The translations under genes and the position numbers were made by a program. DNA of 64,000 nucleotides from Mesostigma viride. Its lineage: Eukaryota > Streptophyta > Mesostigmatophyceae > Mesostigmatales > Mesostigmataceae. This document shows positions 11,438 to 20,450 of the stretch, in pieces (the first letter of the stretch is position 1; each line of letters begins with the position of its first letter). The stretch covers positions 66,501-130,500 of the forward strand of contig RPFO01000176.1 of assembly GCA_009746045.1 (NCBI GenBank), read 5' to 3'. The notes under the pieces are model-generated. The model was not told the origin of the DNA, did no database searches, and saw only the letters and a program-made list of their open reading frames with translations.

Positions 11438-11700
11438 TTAACAGCATCCTCCGATTCTAAACAGAACGTGTGCTTTGTTCCACATTTACGGCCATTTTTT
11501 GTAAGTAATTATTGAGACCTGCACAGTTCGTGCCTGACATTTTTATCATAGAAGAACGGCCGTTGTTGCTCGCCTGGGCGAGGGATTTACGATATCAAGG
11601 TATTGATTTGTGGCGAACGTGATCTGCTTTCAGCGCTTTCCTCTACAAGCTTGTCGTTCGAAGTCTTTCGCGTTCTTTTGGGCGTTCTTACTTTTGGGCG

Positions 11701-12097
11701 TTCTTAATGTTGTGTGAGAGTGCTACACCCTTTCTTCGCAGCGGCATCACAGCGCTCAGAAGCTGAGTGGCCGCCAATGGTTTCTTTACATTTTTATGGT
11801 GCAGGGAATGGAGAGTATTGCTAATGATCATATTGGAGATATTGCATTCATGTGACTGCATCTAGGTAGTGAGCTGCCACCATTGGTTTATTTGAGCATT
11901 CCCTTGTAATTATGATGTTGTGACAAGACTAAAATGTGCTCAGCCAACCATGGTTGACATGGTTGACTGCATGTAAGCTATGTATGCCATGAAAGTACTT
12001 ATTAATTACTGTCAATGCACGTGTTTTGCACGCTGATGCATGCCCTAAACCCCTTCACTTATCTAGAATTGCAGTCGCGTATTTTAAGCCCGCCATT
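11701..12097. other. Spacer without recognised gene
   Basis: AT-rich sequence with several GTTGACATGGTTGAC-like words. No coding or repeat signature is recognised. Confidence 0.4.
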
Positions 12098-12345
12098 TTG
12101 CAACCTGGCGAAAAATGCCATTCAAGACAAGGCCACGTCCCACGAAAGGAAAACCAAAGCAAACCCATCCAGCTAAGGTCGGCCTTTTTCCTTTTCCTGC
12201 TCATCCTCTTTGTCAGGGGGTAAGTCTAGTCTTTTGACAAGCATTAAGTATTCCCATAGGCGCCAACGGATAGGGTGTGACCTCCTTTTGCTAATTTGTG
12301 CCACTGTCAATGTTTGGTTTACTCACCGAACTCGGGCCTCTCTAT
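12098..12345 (+). repeat. 3' part of an A repeat plus B repeat (YR retrotransposon)
   Basis: Matches E1 from GGCGAAAAATGCC through CTAAGGTCGGCCT, a TTTTCCTGC junction and GGGGTAAG, then the AAGCATTAAGTATTCCCAT-like B sequence and a GTGTGACCTCCTTTTG segment. It has the A2-to-B2 order, so it is the right half of a solo A-B unit whose left half may be 5198-5567. Diverged and old. Confidence 0.65.
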
Positions 12346-12529
12346 ATGCCCTCTCAAGGTTCTCTCAAGGTTCCACTTAGGCATTTAAGCTTAAGTATAG
12401 TATAGACCCTGCATTTCTGCTCTTTGTAAAGGCATTATCCGGAGATGGGCGATGCTCCTTTGTTTACTAGCCAATTCAAACTTGTTCGTCCTTGTTGTTC
12501 TGTTGCTGGTTCCTTGTGCCTGTGCACAG

Positions 12530-12589
12530 CAAGTTTTTTTCCGGGACTCTCCCACCTCAGCTGGGTGACTTGACAGCCCTGACAACATT
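12530..12589 (+). CDS. LRR exon 2 (divergent 60-nt exon)
   Basis: Preceded by a long pyrimidine-rich tract and GTGCACAG, a good 3' splice site, and followed by GTAAGT. In the phase set by the upstream LRRNT exon it encodes KFFSGTLPPQLGDLTALTT, the first-repeat consensus of plant LRR proteins (SGxLPPxLGxLxxLxxL). It starts with the third base and ends with the second base of a codon, so it joins both the LRRNT exon and the 72-nt exons in frame. It is 20 codons rather than 24 and differs most from the later exons, as expected for an unduplicated first repeat. Confidence 0.72.
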
Positions 12590-12849
12590 GTAAGTGTCTC
12601 CTGCTGACTGCTGAGAAAGTTATCCAATCTCCCTCGATAAATTGTTTCTTTGGTTTCTTTGTACCGGACATCCAACACCAACACTAGCGGTGTTTTTATT
12701 GTCAAAGGCATACAAACTTTCACTTTGCACCCGCATCTAATAACAGACCGCTACACAGTTTTGTGCCCTCACATGTCGGCATATTTATGTATGTATGTGC
12801 TGTCCAGAATTAGATCAGCAGGCTTCATCATCATATGCTAAATGAATGG

Positions 12850-13215
12850 TCATCTGTGCGCATTGACATTTGTGCAAGGTAGTACCCTTATATCCTATCA
12901 GTACAATTATTCGTCGCAAAACATCTTTGTTGCCAGCACGGTATGACAACACGTCAAGATGACTATTATGAGCTAGAGCAGCCTGTAATATCTTGCGGAA
13001 TGGCGTAATGGGGTTAGGATATGTATGTGCACAGTGACGTTTGTGCAATGGGTAGTACCCTCATAGCCTATGTATGGTTATCCGCAGCAAAAAAGTTTTG
13101 TTGCTAACACGGTATGGCAACACGTCAAGATGACACCATTTCGTGAGCTAGTGCTTGTAATATCTTGCGGAATGGCGTATGTAACATTGGGGTCAGGACA
13201 TGTATGCACCGTAGT
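12850..13215 (+). repeat. Tandem duplication, about 175-bp unit, two copies
   Basis: Copy 1 (about 12850-13030) and copy 2 (about 13031-13215) share TTTGTGCAA..GTAGTACCC, AACACGGTATG.CAACACG, TCAAGATGAC and TAATATCTTGCGGAATGGCG, with moderate divergence. Non-coding. Confidence 0.75.
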
Positions 13216-13539
13216 GGTCACTTTGCGAATTTTTTTTTGCGACCCCAAAGCAATGTGAAAGTTTCTATTTGCGTTGCAACATTATTTCTACATGGTAGTT
13301 GCGATGCGGGGTTTTCTTTTTAATTAGAATCGAATGAAATTAGTATAGAATCTAGTACAAAAGTACAGTAGCGTTTAAAGAAGACTTTGCGAGCCAAAAG
13401 AAAGCAAATTTGTGATGTCGATGCGCGAAGTATGTATTTGTTGCAAAGTGATGTTGACCTCTATGGTACATGCACCTCGGTTTTAGAACTTCAGTATTTG
13501 CGAAAGCTATGCTTCGCGCTAGTAACCCCCGTGGGTTTA
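13216..13539. other. Spacer without recognised gene
   Basis: No supported feature. The right edge runs into the YR pol fossil. Confidence 0.4.
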
Positions 13540-14120
13540 GGGTGTGGAACCCCGCCCAAGCGGCCCGGCGCGTGGCGGGGCCACTTGCTTTGGTGTGGCT
13601 GTGCAAGACTACTGTACCGCACAACCCCGTGGATTGGGCCAGCTGGCGCCCTGTTCAGGTTGCAAGTGCTGGCTAGATGAGGAGTCTAACGCCGGCAGGG
13701 AAGTGGAGGCCAACGTGAGGCGTTGCCAGTTGTTGGAGGGGACCGTTATTCCGCGCTCCACGCCCCGCGGTGTTGCGCGGGGGTGGTGTTCTTGGACTGG
13801 GCCCCTCCAGGGCCTCACGGCCCGGCGGCAGTGGCAGAACCGTTGTCTTTCGAGTGGGTCTCGGCCGTGGACGAGAGCGGGAGGGGGCGGAGCTTCCTCA
13901 GCAGAGAAAGCAGGGTCTTAGTAGACTTCACCAATCTTTCACGGTCCGCATGTGCCAGTGAAGGCCGACCAGATGCTGTGTTGATGGGGCTGGTTATGTA
14001 GTCCCGTGCCGAAAGAACCGGTTCCCTTGCCTTATACCGGGCGGCGCTGGTGTTGGTGGCGTTCCAACAGCAGTTACAGCACTGTTCCTGTGCATCAATG
14101 AGGCTTTGAGGCTGATGGTG
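13540..14120 (+). pseudogene. Fossil YR-retrotransposon pol fragment (RNase H end, linker, YR start)
   Basis: Translated pieces in shifting frames follow the E3 pol order: ARRVAG, a VEAN relic at the 2A-like position, LLEGTV, then the FLDW/WIS regions and the ALVLVAFQQ segment before YR box I (about 14040-14075). Alignment with 59200-59830 is colinear at DNA level (for example GGCCCGGCGCGTGGCGG and GTGGAGGCCAAC). Multiple frameshifts and stops; not functional. Confidence 0.75.
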
Positions 14121-14168
14121 CGGGGCGTGCCTCTCCTGGGCCAACCCTGGCTGGTGCCGGCAAGTGAA

Positions 14169-14298
14169 GTTGAATAGCTTTTAGCCACTACTTTTTGTGC
14201 GTCGACACTAAATTGACGCACATTCTGCGCAGGATGTGCGTCAACTTAGTGTCGACGCACAAAACGTACAGTGTGTACTAGCTAAAAGCTCTTCAACC
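14169..14298. mobile_element. Foldback (palindromic) element 1
   Basis: Almost the whole 130 bp is one inverted repeat centred on TGCGCA (about 14226-14231). The inner arms of about 33 bp (GTGCGTCGACACTAA, then TTGACGCACAT) differ at only two positions, and the outer arms include AGCTTTTAGC and GCTAAAAGCT. The outer start GTTGAATAGCTTTTAGC is shared with a second element at 20067. No coding capacity. Confidence 0.85.
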
Positions 14299-14470
14299 TA
14301 GAACCTAGCGCAAGTGAGGCCCCGGGTTCGAAACCTCGTGCGGACAGTGTCGAGCGGGATTATTTGGGAGAAACCGGCCTGAATAGCAGAGCACCGCCGG
14401 CCGGGCCTACATATTTAATCGGCGCACGAGGTAGATATCGAACCCGCCCAGGATTAGTGTAATATCAAAT
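14299..14470. other. Spacer with an isolated B-box-like word
   Basis: Contains GGGTTCGAAACC (about 14328-14339), which resembles a tRNA T-arm/B box, but no cloverleaf or A box can be drawn around it. The left flank of E1 ends in AAA at 14468-14470. Confidence 0.4.
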
Positions 14471-14896
14471 TCGTGGTTCTCTGAACATAGTTTCATTATA
14501 GTGAGATGGAAGGGTAGCCGCTATAGCTAGGTTATAGGGTTCACGTGACATACCTTTTGAGGCCGGTGCGGCCTGATCCGGATCAGGTGGTCAAAGCTTT
14601 GGCCAGTTTTTCTTGGCCAGGTGGCAGGAGCTACGTTGAGATATAAACCTGCCACTGTCTAGGTTTCTTGGCTCATGGCGTAGTGATTAACTAGATCTAG
14701 ATTCTTTCTCTCACGCAATATGTGACCTAATAGCCCCGGCAGCCTTACGTAAGCTGCCGGCAATTAGAACGCCACATTGCGTCATTTGTTCAGACGCAAC
14801 ATTTGCGTGGCGAAAAAATGCCGTCCGGGCCAAGGCCGCATGACACGCAAAAAAGGACAAAACAAACCCACCTAGCTAAGGTCGGCCTCTTTTCTT
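14471..14896 (+). repeat. E1 repeat A1 (left split direct repeat)
   Basis: Starts TCGTGGTTCTCTGAAC and ends near CCTCTTTTCTTTTC, where it parts from A2 (19361-19796). The first half is nearly identical to A2; the second half carries differences that also distinguish A1 from A2 in E2. It probably contains the promoter or transcript start, which cannot be located by eye. Confidence 0.88.
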
Positions 14897-14986
14897 TTCA
14901 CGAGGGCGGCGACAGCAAGCCAGGGGAAACGAACCTCTGGTTTGACGAACCTGTACTGTCGGAGCCATTTTTGGCCCTGAGCAGCA

Positions 14987-16033
14987 ATGCCGAAGGGGCG
15001 CAAAGCTACAGCAGGCAGGCAGCGCGCGGGGAGGACGGGACGCCCACACCGCGGGCTGCTGCCGCCAGTCACGCGCCAGTCGCCTTCAGCGCCAAAAAGA
15101 AGCAGCTCGCCACTCTGCTCGCCAAGTGCATCAGCCCCGCAGAGGCGGTGGGGGCAGTCGAGCAGGTCTTCGGTGCCGAGGACTGGGTGACGGACGCCAG
15201 CTCGTGGAGCTCGAGCCAGCTGAAGTCTGTCGTGCAGTTGCTGGCCGATCACGTTGATGTTGGCGACGTGTTGGACGCACGTGACCCAAACGGAACGTTG
15301 GTGGCAAAACTGCTGGCCGTGGCAGATCTCGCGGCGGACGAGGAGGAGGCGCTGCCACCAACGACACCTGCGCAACGAAAATGGCCAAGCCGAAAGGCGC
15401 GGCCAAGGTTTCGGCAGGTGGGGGGGCTGTCGGAAAGGAAATGAGGGCGAGGTTGGCGACATTCGTTGGGGCACCTCCGGAAACCGAAAATCAGGACGAC
15501 GAGGAGGACGAGGAGGGGGAGGTCGCAGCCGAGAAATTCATGCAAGGTTTGAAGGCAGCGCTGGGAGGAATGGAGGGGGCGGGAAGCCACTTCAAGGCCT
15601 CGAAAGGGGTGGCGCTGCCAAGCCGAGCCAAGAGCGTGAAATATCGGATTTCGGAGCGGGTGCTGCCGGGGGTGTTGGAGGACGCCAGCGACAATGGGAT
15701 GGGAATCCGGTCGTGGGTCATGACGGTAAAGCCTGGAAATTGGCGGAACATGGAGAACAGGAAAATTGTCATGAACATTGCATTGGCCATGGACACCCTT
15801 CTCAAGGAGCTGGGCTCAGCAGCCGGGGAGCTTGTGGGCATGGAGTACCTAATGAGGGTGGTGGCGGCCTTGCTGCAGGTGGAGGGGCAAGGAGGGGGGG
15901 GTGGAAGGTGGCCAGCCACCTCCTGCCATTGGGGGAGGAGGCTGCACTGTCAGCCACCCCGGCTGTCAAGGCAGCTCTCCAAACTGCCATCCTCTTGGAC
16001 AAGCTCAGCAAGGCTCAACAAGTAGGGAAATAG
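14987..16033 (+). pseudogene. E1 gag-like ORF1, frame-broken
   Basis: The ATG at 14987 (MPKGRKAT) is shared with E2 at 34981 and is the likely start. Recognisable stretches are AFSAKKKQLATLLAKC, AVEQVFGAEDWVT, VVQLLADHVDVGDVLDARD, an acidic run (DDEEDEEGE), NGMGIRSWVMTVKPGNW, NIALAMDTLLKELG and a C-terminal LPLGEEAALSATPAVKAAL ending at 16033. Frame changes versus E2: one A missing near 15014, two bases missing near 15357, an A-run difference near 15380 and a long G-run near 15895. No zinc knuckle is seen. A nucleic-acid-binding, particle-forming role is inferred only from its place before pol. Confidence 0.75.
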
Positions 16034-16389
16034 AATCCCAGCGGGACCGCTCCCTTTTCCCGCTGCCATACCCACTTAGGCCAGCGTACACCGCGTGGGG
16101 CAGGGTGAGATCGGCTGCCGGCGACAGCGTGCCACGCGCCGCCACCGCGAGTACACACTGCAATGCAAGGTAGTGCGTTGGCTTAATTGGCTGGGGGGGG
16201 GGGCAAGACCCTCCTCCTAACCCTAGAGGGGCGTGCTCTAAGGGGAGGGAGGAGGCCCTTGCGAGGGTCAAGAGGCACTGCACCTGGCACAGTCGCCGCG
16301 TAGGGGGCGTTGCGACAGGCCAGGAGCAAGAAGGTGCTGATGCAATATATGGGAAGCAGAATAAGTATGAACAACTGCGCGCGGACGCG
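16034..16389 (+). other. E1 gag-pol spacer
   Basis: Non-coding gap between gag and pol with a G-run at 16191-16203 and CCTCCTCCTAACCCTAGA. The same spacer is present in E2 (36028-36369), so it is part of the element. It may hold the signal for downstream translation. Confidence 0.6.
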
Positions 16390-19151
16390 GTGAGTCTACC
16401 AAAGGCGGAGGTGGCGGGGAAGGCACGGCTGCTCGACCTGTTGGCTATGCGGCCGAGCTGGCGGGAGATATATGCCAGCGAAGAGAACTGCATCAAGCCA
16501 GCGGTCGTGGCGAGCGCAAAGTATTGGAATGTGCCCAAGCCCAGCCGGGGATGCTCCATGGCTGAATGGGGCAAGCTCATGAGCCGGGCAGCGGGCGTGG
16601 GCATGGTGGCGTTCCGGGAGAGGCGGCCCAAGTGGGTGGATGGCTGCTTTGGAGTGGCCAAGGGGGTGGGTGAGCTTCGGTTCATCGTCAACAGGAAGCT
16701 GGGCAACCTGCTGTGGGTGGACCCCCCCAAGATCCTGCTACCCCACCTGGGCATCCTCGTGGAGGTCTACATCAAGGGCTGGTGCTACTGCGCCAAGAGC
16801 GACCTCGTGTCATACTACTACTCCATCGAGGTGCCCGAGTGGTGGTGGGACTACCAAGGGCTTCCTAGTGTGTGGTCGACTAGCGTAGGTCTGGCAGGGC
16901 CGAGGCGGAAGGTGTGGCCCGTGCTCAAGGTGCTGGCCATGGGACATTCCCATGCGGTGGCGCTGGGGGAGGCCATCCATGAGATGGTGCTCTACATGAC
17001 CGGTGCCCTGGATCCGAGGCGCCAGGTCAACTACCTCTCAAGCGCAGGTGAGCTCACCTTGGTGCGCGACGAGTGTGGCCAGCCACTGCGCTTGGCCATC
17101 GAGTACAAGGAGGAGCGCGCCGGGGAGCTTCAGATTGACCTGGAAAACCCCCCTGCCCCCATGCTGTCCATCACCATTGATGACTTGGTGGCCAGCAACG
17201 GGCGGACCTGCGAGGCGGTGAACCAGCTCATCACGCGCGCTATTGAGGAAGGCTACCTCCCTAACAACCTTGTGCCGTCTAAGGAGAAGACTAAGATGGC
17301 GAGCCTGGAAGGGGACGAGCTAGAAGCCCTAGGGGTGGTGCACCGACGGAACGGCGTGCTGGAACCAACGGTCAAGCAGCTCAACCTTGTGATCGCCCAC
17401 ACGCAGGCTATACTCACTCGAGGCCGAGCTACGGCCGAGGGGCTGGCTGCCGTCTTGGGGCGGTGGTTGTGGCTGCAGATGTTAAGCCGCAGCTGCTTGT
17501 CCATTTGGCAGCAATGTTTCAAATTCATCAGCCTGCAAGGGTGGGGGCAGCGATCCTGGGTGCTGTGGGCCGGGGTGCGGGAGGAGTTAGAGTGTGCCCT
17601 GGCCTTGGCTCCCATGCTAAGGGTTGACCGAAGCGCACCTTTGGCCCGTGAGGTGGTTGCATCTGACGCGTCCACCTACGGGCAAGGTGTCGTGTACGCA
17701 ACCATGGAGCCGGGCGATGTGACGGAGCTGGCGAGGGCACGAGAGGTGCGGGGGTACCCGACTTTGCTCATACCAAGTGAGGTGGCCTACGCTGGCCCTA
17801 GGCCACTGAGCGCGCGGGCGCAACAAGCAATCACTAGCCAGCAATGGCGGGTTGGGGTCCGGAGTCGTTGGCGGGATCCGGGGATGCACATCAACGAGAA
17901 GGAGGTGCGGGCTGCAGTGAAGGGCGTGGAGAGGAGTGCGCGCAGCTTGGCAAACCGAGGCAAGCGGGTGGTGAGGTTGGTGGACTCCACCGCGGCGTTG
18001 GGCTGCTTGGCTAAGGGGCGGTCCTCATCCCACAAGCTCAACAAGCAGTGCCGCCGCTTGTGCGCGCTGACCCTCGCCACTGGGAGTCGTTCCCAGTGGG
18101 TGTGGACGCCGAGTGCACTTCAACCAGCCGATGGCGTTTCTCGCGGCCAATCCATGGCGACTTTCTTGGCAGGCTGGGTGCGCGACCTGACCGCGGAAGG
18201 CATCCATCCTAACCCGGGGCCCCCTGCACCTGTTAGCTACCTTCCATTGCTAGAGGGGAAAGTAAAGCCGGCTACTTTGCTGGCCTACCGTCGTGGTCTT
18301 GATTCCCTCTTGACTTGGTGGGAGGCTGGTGGGCGGGCGGACGGGTCATCGTCACGAGCTGACACCCTTGAGGAGACATTTTGTGCGTATGTCGCCTGGG
18401 CTCATTTTCGGGGGTACAGCCGCCAAGTGTGTGTCAATGCCTTGATGGGGTTGCAACTTTATTATCCCGGTATGGTGAAGCGGTGGGACTTGGCCCGTGG
18501 CGTCCTCGCTGGGTGGAAAACACTTGTGCCCCCCCGTGCCCCTCCTCCCATTCCATGGGAGGCGGCGTTTGCACTTGCCAGCACGATGGTCATGCAAGGT
18601 CAGCGCCTTGCGGGCCTGCTGGTTGTCATCGTGTTCCGCCATTACCTGCGAATCTCGGAGGCGCTGAACCTCCGTGTTGGCCATGTGCGCCTCCAGCCTG
18701 ACGTTCGGCTTGGGCCGGCTCAACGGGGCGCCCTACTGCTGAGGTCTACCAAGACCTCTAAGGGCAAGACTCAGTCAGTGGTGGTAGAAGATGTGATGTC
18801 TGAAACCATCCTCCGTCACTGCATCGCGGGTAAGCACGCTTGGGAGGCCGTGTTCCCTTTCACCTACCCGCAATTCCGGCGCATTTGGCAGGCTGCGAGT
18901 CAGGCCTTGGGGGTCGCCCAGATTTTCACCATTCACGGGCTGCGGCATGGGGTGCCACTCACGATTTCCTCGCGGGTCGCAGCATGGGGGACATCCAGGG
19001 CCGGGGGCGCTGGCTTAGCAGCTCCACGGTTGCCCATTATGTGGGCTTGCACCGCAGTTTGGAGGTGGAGCTGCCTGAGGTTATTCTTCGGGCCATGGCC
19101 GCCTGCCCCCCTCGGGCCTGGCGGGCTATTTTGAAATTGCCCTCCACCTAG
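16390..19151 (+). pseudogene. E1 pol: reverse transcriptase, RNase H, tyrosine recombinase (one frameshift)
   Basis: One frame from 16390 (GTG; no in-frame ATG needed to reach the domains) encodes about 850 residues of ordered domains. RT: GELRFIVNRK (94-103), KSDLVSYYYSIEVP (136-149), GHSHAVALGEAIHE (185-198), catalytic-type TIDD (262-265). RNase H: ASDAS with D426, acidic INEKE (501-505), VDSTAALGCL with D532, and a PADGVSR motif. Then WVRDLTAEGIHPNPGP (596-611). YR: HYLRISEALNL with Arg754, and IHGLRHG with His849 and Arg852. Right after this box one G is missing from a G-run (about 18950-18953) relative to E2, so the frame leaves the YR domain. The remainder, with GRGRWLSSS and the catalytic-type Tyr of VAHYVGLH, lies in another frame ending at 19151. 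It would make cDNA and integrate a circle if repaired; as read here the recombinase is inactive, unless the missing G is an assembly error. Confidence 0.9.
18181..18222 (+). other. Degenerate 2A-like motif in E1 pol
   Basis: Encodes RDLTAEGIHPNPGP between RNase H and YR. NPGP is intact but the D and E of the DxExNPGP ribosome-skipping consensus are replaced. It is colinear with the exact motif in E3 (59353-59379), so it is probably a decayed or diverged version. Activity is doubtful. Confidence 0.55.
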
Positions 19152-19223
19152 TTTGGTTGTTCATTTCTATGTCATTATGCTAGGTTCTTTGCCCCTGGCA
19201 TGGATCGCCAGGGAGGGATATAA

Positions 19224-19360
19224 GGGTAAGGCTAGCCTTTGCCAAGCAATAAGTGTTCCCATGAGCATCGGCGGCCGGGATGTGGCCTGCCTTTTGTATG
19301 TGCTCCACTCATTGCTTTAACAAAGAGTCTGGTTACCCTGGAGTTCCACGGTTAATAGAA
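19224..19360 (+). repeat. E1 repeat B1
   Basis: Begins GGGTAAGGCTAGCC and ends TTCCACGGTTAATAGAA. It is repeated as B2 at 19823-19963. It contains AACAAAGAG where B2 has AATAAAGAG, a likely polyadenylation signal. Confidence 0.85.
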
Positions 19361-19796
19361 TCGTGGTCCTCTGAACATAGTTTCTTTATAGTGAGATGGA
19401 AGGGTAGCCGCTATAGCTAGGTTATAGGGTTCACGTGACATACCTTTTGAGGCCGGTGCGGCCTGATCCGGATCAGTCGTGGCCAAAGCTTTGGCCAGTT
19501 TTTCTTGGCCAGGTGGCAGGAGCTACGTTGAGATATAAACCTGCCACTGTCTAGGTTTCTTGGCTCATGGCGTAGTGATTAACTAGATCTAGATTCTTTC
19601 TCTCACACAAAATGTAACCTATGTAATGGCCTCGGCAGCCTTACGTAAGCTGCCGGCAATTAGGACGCCACATTGCGTCATTTGTTCAGACGCAACATTT
19701 GCGTGGCGAAAAAATGCCGTCCGGGCCAAGGCCGTATGACACGCAAAAAAGGACAAAACCAAACCCACCTAGCCAAGGTCGGCCTCTTTTCTTTTC
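19361..19796 (+). repeat. E1 repeat A2
   Basis: Second copy of A, directly joined to B1. The 3' half carries the A2-type variants (CACACAAAATGTAACC, GCCGTATGAC) that also occur in E2 A2. Confidence 0.88.
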
Positions 19797-19963
19797 CTGC
19801 CCACCCTCCCTGCAAGCTTTGGGGGTAAGGCTAGCCTTTGCCAAGCAATAAGTGTTCCCATGAGCATCGGCGGCCGGGAGGTGGCCTGCCTTTTGTATGT
19901 GCTCCGCTCAAATGTTGTTTTAATAAAGAGTCTGGTTACCCTGGAGTTCCACGGTTAATAGAA
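19797..19963 (+). repeat. E1 repeat B2 (right end) with short lead-in
   Basis: A 26-bp lead (CTGCCCACCCTCCCTGC) unique to this side is followed by B2 from 19823, with an AATAAA signal at 19922-19927, ending TTAATAGAA at 19963, the right edge of the element. Confidence 0.85.
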
Positions 19964-20066
19964 TAGTAATTCGATGCGGGATAAGTACCAAAATAGTAAA
20001 TCGATGCGGAATTTTAGCCCTCGTTAGGGAGCCGCCTAGCATTTCGCCCCACGCGCAAAGGTTTTA

Positions 20067-20165
20067 AGTTGAATAGCTTTTAGCTACTACTTTTTGTTTG
20101 CCAACAAGTGCTATGTAAGTTGACGCACATCCTGCGCAGGATGTGTGTCAACTTACATAGTGTTG
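20067..20165. mobile_element. Foldback (palindromic) element 2
   Basis: Starts GTTGAATAGCTTTTAGC like the element at 14169 but has a different inner palindrome: CTATGTAAGTTGACGCACAT (20111-20130) and its near-perfect reverse complement, centred on CCTGCGCAGG (20131-20140). GCCAAC and GTTGGC extend the arms. The original outer right arm is degraded. Confidence 0.8.
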
Positions 20166-20371
20166 GCGCACAAAAAGTGTAAAAAATTGAGCATGTTACA
20201 CAGTGCATTGCTTGAAAACTTGTCATATTAAAAATTTATTCAAAATTCATTCTGGCATGGCAGCAAACGACACAGAGAGAGCTTGTTATATCTTTTCAAG
20301 ATTTGTCAGCAATACTTCGAATATGCTACGAGTATGCGTGGGATATGCTGGGAATAATGTCACGTCATATC

Positions 20372-20450
20372 CTGAAAGGATGCTGCGGCATATTCTGAAA
20401 GGATGCTGCGGCATATTCTGAAAGGATGCTGCGGCATATTCTGAAAAGTA
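20372..20450 (+). repeat. 23-bp tandem repeat, three copies plus partial
   Basis: The unit CTGAAAGGATGCTGCGGCATATT starts at 20372, 20395 and 20418, with a diverged partial copy at 20441. Confidence 0.9.

Larger units (their letters stand above)
9832..11700 (+). repeat. Family P repeat, copy 2, split by a TTAA element
   Basis: Left part 9832-10095 and right part 11442-11700 align to copy 1 (6340-6900). The break falls exactly at a TTAA, and removing 10096-11441 gives a contiguous match to copy 1 with one TTAA. Confidence 0.7.
14471..19963 (+). mobile_element. E1: YR retrotransposon with split direct repeats (Ngaro/PAT-like)
   Basis: A 5493-bp element with layout A1 (14471-14896), gag, pol (RT, RNase H, tyrosine recombinase), B1 (19224-19360), A2 (19361-19796), B2 (19823-19963). 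The A1-internal-B1-A2-B2 order is the split direct repeat diagnostic of Ngaro/PAT-type elements of the DIRS order; no LTRs or integrase are present. The B1/A2 junction (AATAGAA then TCGTGG) has the sequence expected when the two outer ends join in a circle. No target duplication flanks the element; the left flank ends in AAA, matching the AA end of B2. The copy is recent-looking but carries frameshifts in gag and one in YR. Confidence 0.92.

Noticed and set aside
14310-14350. tRNA-like GGGTTCGAAACC arm
   Set aside because: No acceptor stem, D arm or anticodon arm can be drawn around it; only a B-box-like word.
14872-15474. 200-codon minus-strand ORF opposite E1 gag
   Set aside because: High-GC antisense shadow of gag; E2 shows the same region with gag homology on the + strand.
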